Assembly: GCA_026984915.1 (NCBI GenBank)
Contig: JALSRG010000066.1
Span: 1 to 47,303 of the forward strand
DNA length: 47,303 bases
Direction: 5' to 3'
Origin: Marinosulfonomonas sp.
GTDB taxonomy: Bacteria; Pseudomonadota; Alphaproteobacteria; Rhodobacterales; Rhodobacteraceae
The position numbers were made by a program, and so were the translations under genes. Below, piece by piece: positions 42,803-47,303 of this stretch. Below the pieces are notes generated by a model. It did not search any database. It was given only the letters and a program-made list of their open reading frames with translations, and was not told the DNA's origin. The stretch's first letter is position 1, and every line of letters begins with the position of its first letter.

Positions 42803-43848
42803 CAACCCGCCCTCGCGATAATATTTCCGGCACGATCAACAACAATGATATCCGGCTGCACCGGTGCCGACTGCAGGTGTTTCCTGACCTGTCCCAAGGC
42901 TTCTTCCGCAATGGTTTTTGCCAAATTATCACCTGATATTTCAAAGGCTTCCAGTACAGTATTCACCTTTTCAAGCCGCGGATCACCGACCAGTTCGGCC
43001 AAAGCGGCAAAATCAACCTGAGTGCGGGCGGAATGCAAATCCATCGCACCCTGGGCCAGTTTCGCCAGTTTTCCGATTCCGCCACCAATGGTCAGGCGCG
43101 GCACCGGGTGGCGCCGCAGATATTTCAGCAATCCACCGGCAAAATCTCCCATGTCCAGCATTGCCCCCTCCGACAGATCATAAAATGCGCGCACGGCTTT
43201 TTCGCTGGTTGAGCCGGTGCAGCCTGCCACATGTTCCAGCCCGCTGGCCCGCGCCACATCCACCCCCCTGTGGATCGAAGCGATCCAGGCGGCACAGGAA
43301 AATGGCCGCACGATACCGGTGGTGCCGAGGATGGATAACCCGCCTTTGATCCCCAGTCGCGGATTCCAGGTCTTTTCAGCTATCGCTTCACCGGAAGGAA
43401 TGGAAATGAAAACTGTAATATTGTTTGTTTTACAATAATTTGCCGCCTGTTCCTCAACCACTTTTACGATCATCTCCCGTGGCATCGGGTTAATCGCCGG
43501 CTCACCAACCGGCACCGGCAGGCCGGGCTTTGTGACGATGCCGACACCTTTGCCGGCGCGAAACTGCACCCCGCCTTGTGATGGCTCAACCCGGACCCGT
43601 ATCTCGCAGCCATGCGTGACATCGGGATCATCCCCGGCATCCTTCACAATACCGGCCTCGGCCCAGCCCGCGCCCCTCAGCGGATTGACAACATCGAATT
43701 CCGGCGCCTCGCCGCGCGGCAGCGTGATCTGGACCCGGTCCGGAAACGCGCCATTCCACAGGCCTTCCAGCGCCGCTTTGGCAGCGGCGGCGGCACAGGC
43801 GCCGGTTGTCCATCCCCGGCGCAGTTTATCTGTGGGTTCATGGCTCAT
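42802..43848 (-). CDS. cbiD: cobalt-precorrin-5B C1-methyltransferase
   Basis: Methylates C1 of the corrin ring, the CbiD route. The 348-aa protein opens with the family signature LRRGWTTGACAAAAAKAAL. It then has LPRGEAPEFDVVNP, GVGIVTKPGLPVPVGEPAINPMPREMI, FISIPSGEAIAEKTWNPRLGIKGGLSILGTTGIV and IGGGIGKLAKLAQG. The ATG at 43848 starts MSHEPTDK. It diverges from cobA and overlaps cobK by one base. Confidence 0.95.
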   Translation of the reverse strand: MSHEPTDKLRRGWTTGACAAAAAKAALEGLWNGAFPDRVQITLPRGEAPEFDVVNPLRGAGWAEAGIVKDAGDDPDVTHGCEIRVRVEPSQGGVQFRAGKGVGIVTKPGLPVPVGEPAINPMPREMIVKVVEEQAANYCKTNNITVFISIPSGEAIAEKTWNPRLGIKGGLSILGTTGIVRPFSCAAWIASIHRGVDVARASGLEHVAGCTGSTSEKAVRAFYDLSEGAMLDMGDFAGGLLKYLRRHPVPRLTIGGGIGKLAKLAQGAMDLHSARTQVDFAALAELVGDPRLEKVNTVLEAFEISGDNLAKTIAEEALGQVRKHLQSAPVQPDIIVVDRAGNIIARAG

Positions 43849-43943
43849 CCGGATGACTATAGGCATAAGCAGGCGGGGCGCCAATCAAACATTGTGGTCA
43901 TTTCCGGTCTTTTCGCCCGACGAGGTTCACGCCATAAGAAGGC

Positions 43944-44750
43944 ATGAGCGATTCCATCCCCCTTCCCGCCCTGCCCGAAGGCGAAATCTGGCCACGAATG
44001 CAGCCCGGCTGGGTGTGGCTGTGCGGTGCCGGACCAGGAGACGCGGGCCTCATGACGCTGCACGCTGTGAACGCCCTGCGTCAGGCCGATGTGATCGTTT
44101 ATGATGCGCTGGTGCAAACCGGCATTCTGGACTGGGCCCGCCCCACGGCCGAGAAGCTCTATGCCGGCAAGCGCGGCGGCAAACCGTCGGCAAAGCAGGC
44201 AGATATTTCGCTGCGTCTGGTGGACATGGCCAAGGCCGGCAAGCGTGTGCTGCGGCTGAAAGGCGGCGATCCTTTCGTTTTCGGCCGTGGCGGCGAAGAA
44301 GGCGAAACCCTGCTGAAACATGGCGTCCCGTTTCGCATCATTCCCGGCATCACCGCCGGCATCGGTGGTCTGGCCTATGCCGGGATACCGGTCACACACC
44401 GCATGGTGAACCAGTCTGTCACCTTTGTCACCGGCCATGACAAGAACGGATCAGCCCCCGGCGCGCTTGACTGGTCTGCCATTTCCCGTGGATCACAAGT
44501 GATCGTTATCTATATGGGAATGAAACATATTTCGCAAATCACCAGTGCCCTGATTGCTGCCGGAAGGGCTATGAGCGAACCTGTTGCGGTGATCACCGAC
44601 GCGACCACGCCCGACCAGAAAGTTCTTGAATCAACCCTTGGAACTGTCACGCGCGATCTTGCGGCCTCGGGTATGCAGCCGCCGGCCATCATCTGCGTTG
44701 GCGCGAATGTGCCGCTGCGGGCCTCCCTGAACTGGTTCGGGCATGAATAG
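43944..44750 (+). CDS. cobA: uroporphyrinogen-III C-methyltransferase
   Basis: SAM-dependent methylation of uroporphyrinogen III at C2 and C7 to precorrin-2, the branch step to cobalamin and siroheme. At 268 aa it is the stand-alone form without the CysG dehydrogenase domain. GAGPGDAGLMTLHAVNALRQADVIVYDALV, LRLKGGDPFVFGRGGEE, PGITAGIGGLAYAGIPVTHR and VIYMGMKH are the family motifs. It overlaps cobB by 8 bp. Confidence 0.95.
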   Translation: MSDSIPLPALPEGEIWPRMQPGWVWLCGAGPGDAGLMTLHAVNALRQADVIVYDALVQTGILDWARPTAEKLYAGKRGGKPSAKQADISLRLVDMAKAGKRVLRLKGGDPFVFGRGGEEGETLLKHGVPFRIIPGITAGIGGLAYAGIPVTHRMVNQSVTFVTGHDKNGSAPGALDWSAISRGSQVIVIYMGMKHISQITSALIAAGRAMSEPVAVITDATTPDQKVLESTLGTVTRDLAASGMQPPAIICVGANVPLRASLNWFGHE

Positions 44751-46014
44751 CGGGTTGATTCTGGCAGCCCCATCCTCGGGGGCCGGCAAGACCACCCTGA
44801 CACTGGGCCTGTTGCGGGCTCTGGCGCAACAGGGGCATGCGGTGCGCGGCGCCAAATCCGGGCCGGACTACATTGATCCGCGGTTTCACGCGGCGGCCTG
44901 TGGCGTGGCCTGCCTCAATCTTGATGCCTGGGCCATGTCGGCCGGTCGCATCCGGTCGCTGGCTGCCGGCCGGGGGCTGTTGCTGATCGAGGGGGCGATG
45001 GGGTTGTTTGATGGGGCGCCCCCCGACGGCAAAGGCGCCACGGCTGATCTGGCCCGATTGCTGGACCTGCCCGTGGTACTGGTGGTCGATGCCGCGCATA
45101 TGGCGCAATCGGTGGCGCCGCTGGTTTCCGGTTTCGCCCACCATGACAAGTCGGTCGATGTGGCCGGAGTCATCCTTAACAACATTGGCTCAGACCGACA
45201 TGAGGAAATGCTGCGCAATGCATTGCAAAATATTGGAATTCCGGTCCTGGGGGCTGTCCGCCGACAGGCCGGTCTGACGCATCCTTCGCGGCACCTGGGG
45301 CTGGTTCAGGCCAGCGAACACCCTGACCTTGAGTCCTATCTGAACCGGGCAGCCACCGCGGTTGCCGAATCTGTTGACCTGTCGGCGCTGATTGCCCTGG
45401 CCCGGCCCTTGCCGGCCACCGGACAGGTGGCAACCCTGCCCCCGCCGGCGCAACGCATTTCCATCGCCCGGGACGCGGCCTTTGCCTTTGCCTATCCGCA
45501 TTTGCTGAAGGACTGGCGCAAGGCCGGGGCCGAGATTGCCTTCTTTTCGCCCCTGGCCGATGAACCTGCCCCCGAGGCCGATATGATCTTCCTTCCGGGC
45601 GGTTATCCGGAACTTCATGCCGAACGTCTCTCACAGGCGCATGAATTTCGCGGCTCTATCATCAAGAATGCCTCGCAAGGCGCTGTTATATATGGAGAAT
45701 GCGGCGGATATATGGTGCTGGGGGACAGCCTGACCGATGCCAGTGGAAGACGGCATGGCATGTTGGGCCTGCTGCCGCTGGAAACCTCCTTTGCGCAACG
45801 AAAGCTGCATTTGGGCTATCGGCATCTGCACGCGGACCACGGGCCGTTTCAGGGCGCTTTCGCCGGGCACGAATTTCATTATGCCACCAGCTTGCGCGCC
45901 GAGGGGCCAGCGCTGTTTCAGGCCCGTAACGCCGAAGGGATCAGCCTGCCCGATATGGGGCTGCGGCAGGGCAGCGTCTGTGGCTCTTTTGCACATTTGA
46001 TCGATCGGGCATAA
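44743..46014 (+). CDS. cobB: cobyrinic acid a,c-diamide synthase
   Basis: Amidates the a and c side chains of (hydrogeno)cobyrinic acid using glutamine and ATP. The 423-aa protein has an N-terminal ATPase domain (APSSGAGKTTLTLGLLRAL; SGPDYIDPRFH; EGAMGLFDG) and a C-terminal class I glutaminase-like domain with Cys320 in YGECGGYM and a later GHEFHYA His. It starts within the last codons of cobA. Confidence 0.95.
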   Translation: MNSGLILAAPSSGAGKTTLTLGLLRALAQQGHAVRGAKSGPDYIDPRFHAAACGVACLNLDAWAMSAGRIRSLAAGRGLLLIEGAMGLFDGAPPDGKGATADLARLLDLPVVLVVDAAHMAQSVAPLVSGFAHHDKSVDVAGVILNNIGSDRHEEMLRNALQNIGIPVLGAVRRQAGLTHPSRHLGLVQASEHPDLESYLNRAATAVAESVDLSALIALARPLPATGQVATLPPPAQRISIARDAAFAFAYPHLLKDWRKAGAEIAFFSPLADEPAPEADMIFLPGGYPELHAERLSQAHEFRGSIIKNASQGAVIYGECGGYMVLGDSLTDASGRRHGMLGLLPLETSFAQRKLHLGYRHLHADHGPFQGAFAGHEFHYATSLRAEGPALFQARNAEGISLPDMGLRQGSVCGSFAHLIDRA

Positions 46015-46067
46015 CAAGACGCATACAGGGGTTTTCGTCGCCGCATTTCCCCGTTAGAGGAAACAGC

Positions 46068-47297
46068 ATGACAGAACTCCATCCCTCGCCAGAGATCGCG
46101 CCAAGAGACAGCCGCAGCCTGCGCAATGTGGCGGTGCTGGTCTTTGCCCAGGCGTTTCTCGGCTCACAGATGCCAATGATCTTCATTCTCGGGGGACTGG
46201 CCGGGCTGTCGCTGGCTCCGAACAAATGTCTGGCCACGCTGCCAATCTCGCTGATCATTCTGGGCTCGGTTCTGTCGGCCACACCGCTTTCGGCCTTCAT
46301 GCAGCGTTTTGGCCGCAGGGCCGGGTTCATGCTGGGCACCATGATGGGGGCGACCGGGGCCAGCATTGCCGCCTATGGAATATATACGCAATCCTTCGGG
46401 CTGTTTCTGCTCGGCTCGCTGTTTACCGGCAGCTATATGTCGGCGCAGGGGTTTTACCGGTTTGCTGCCGCCGATACTGCAACCGAGGCTTTTCGCCCCA
46501 AGGCGATTTCCTTTGTACTGGCCGGCGGGCTGGTTGCCGCCATTATCGGGCCGCAACTGGTCAAGGCCACCAGCCAGGCGCTGGTCATCCCGTTTCTGGG
46601 AACCTATCTGACGGTCATTGTCATCAATCTGCTCGGCTCACTGGTGTTCCTGCTGCTCGACATTCCGAAACCGGCCCCGGTAACCAGGGAAACCCCGCAG
46701 GGACGCAGCCGGCTGGAGCTTTTGAAAACCCCGCGCGTAGCCGTTGCCATCATTTGCGCAATGGTCAGCTATTCGCTGATGAATCTGGTGATGACATCAA
46801 CACCACTGGCGGTTGTCGGCTGCGGCTATCAGCAGGCGGACGCGGCCGATATCGTTTCCGCGCATGTGCTTGCGATGTATGTCCCGTCGTTTTTCACCGG
46901 TTTTTTCATATCCAGGTTCGGGACAGAACGCATTGTTGCCATCGGGCTTGCCATACTGGCTGCGGCGGGCGTGGTCGCCCTGACCGGGGTTCAGTTGGGC
47001 ACCTTTTTTGCAGCACTCGTGCTGCTCGGGGTTGGTTGGAACTTCGGTTTTATCGGCGCCACGACCATGCTTGCATCCGCCTACAGGCCCGAGGAAAGAC
47101 TGCGGGTGCAGGGCCTCAATGACATGATCGTCTTTGGCGGCGTGACGCTGGCCTCGCTGGCCTCGGGCGGGCTGATGAATTGCTCGGGCGGCAGTGCCCG
47201 TGAAGGTTGGCAGGCGGTCAATATGGCAATGGTGCCGTTTCTGGTACTGGCCGGGGCGGCGCTGATCTGGCTGGTGCTAAGGCCGCAACAGGACTAG
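46068..47297 (+). CDS. MFS transporter, unknown substrate
   Basis: A 409-aa membrane protein with about twelve hydrophobic segments in two halves and a cytoplasmic loop near the middle (PKPAPVTRETPQGRSRLELLKTPR). The first half has RFGRRAGFMLGTMMGATGA, the MFS loop 2-3 motif. The substrate is not evident. It begins 53 bp after cobB with GAGG before the ATG, so it may share that transcript, but a role in cobalamin or cobalt transport is only a guess from position. Confidence 0.88.
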   Translation: MTELHPSPEIAPRDSRSLRNVAVLVFAQAFLGSQMPMIFILGGLAGLSLAPNKCLATLPISLIILGSVLSATPLSAFMQRFGRRAGFMLGTMMGATGASIAAYGIYTQSFGLFLLGSLFTGSYMSAQGFYRFAAADTATEAFRPKAISFVLAGGLVAAIIGPQLVKATSQALVIPFLGTYLTVIVINLLGSLVFLLLDIPKPAPVTRETPQGRSRLELLKTPRVAVAIICAMVSYSLMNLVMTSTPLAVVGCGYQQADAADIVSAHVLAMYVPSFFTGFFISRFGTERIVAIGLAILAAAGVVALTGVQLGTFFAALVLLGVGWNFGFIGATTMLASAYRPEERLRVQGLNDMIVFGGVTLASLASGGLMNCSGGSAREGWQAVNMAMVPFLVLAGAALIWLVLRPQQD

Positions 47298-47303
47298 GTG
47301 TTT

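Noticed and set aside
43849-43943. Cobalamin riboswitch between cbiD and cobA
   Set aside because: The gap is only 95 bp and lacks the B12-box core on either strand.

Overview
The window looks like a core-chromosome segment of an alphaproteobacterium of the order Rhodobacterales, probably the Roseobacter group. This rests on the GC-rich codon use, the many small lineage-typical genes (a 73-aa membrane peptide, a DUF6778-like lipoprotein, a 'virulence factor' family protein next to a divergent MetF), and the tight operons with ATGA start/stop overlaps. I see no insertion sequence, prophage, integrase or CRISPR array. One tRNA gene is present (tRNA-Gly, anticodon CCC); there is no rRNA.

Layout, left to right. 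(1) 1-2.6 kb: a FOXRED1-like FAD oxidoreductase diverges from aroQ and a LuxR-type regulator that has no LuxI partner here. (2) 2.6-4.9 kb, minus strand: rpsB-tsf, with a strong hairpin terminator at 2841-2875. (3) 5.1-8.2 kb: psuK-psuG (pseudouridine catabolism), a DUF502 membrane protein, and a small membrane peptide with a strong terminator. (4) 8.4-11.7 kb: a fusion of a pyridine-nucleotide-disulfide oxidoreductase with SelD converges on mnmH, a selenium module for tRNA 2-selenouridine. (5) 11.8-19.6 kb: a sugar operon on the minus strand (LacI regulator, binding protein, permease, ATPase, sugar isomerase/epimerase, Gfo/Idh/MocA dehydrogenase, FrcK-like kinase) and a divergent 2-hydroxyacid dehydrogenase, with operator-like palindromes between them. 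(6) 19.6-23.3 kb: a Na/Pi cotransporter preceded by a three-unit Pho-box-like repeat, then ppx/gppA-rlmE on the other strand.

(7) 23.5-30.7 kb: a one-carbon/corrinoid region with a 'virulence factor' family protein, a divergent methylenetetrahydrofolate reductase, a methyltetrahydrofolate:corrinoid methyltransferase and, after a lipoprotein, a cytochrome P460 and a c-type cytochrome, a RACo-type corrinoid reactivator with an N-terminal 2Fe-2S domain. The methyltransferase and the reactivator both end in arginine-rich tails, and a 31-bp identical repeat follows each stop codon. I read this as part of a split methionine synthase or related methyl-transfer system. (8) 30.8-34.7 kb: an oleate hydratase family protein with a changed catalytic motif, then a PQQ-type sugar dehydrogenase with a diheme cytochrome c. 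(9) 34.8-38.6 kb: tRNA-Gly and the zwf-pgl-pgi operon (glucose-6-phosphate entry into the pentose phosphate and Entner-Doudoroff pathways) with a LacI-type palindrome in front. (10) 38.8-42.1 kb: a radical SAM protein, an HNH endonuclease, a carboxylesterase and an AlkA-like DNA glycosylase. (11) 42.1-47.3 kb: cobalamin biosynthesis genes cobK-cbiD diverging from cobA-cobB, then an MFS transporter.

Corrinoid metabolism links two parts: the cobalamin genes at the right end make the cofactor that the methyltransferase/RACo pair at 24.8-30.6 kb would use. All functions come from motifs read by eye; no database search was run.
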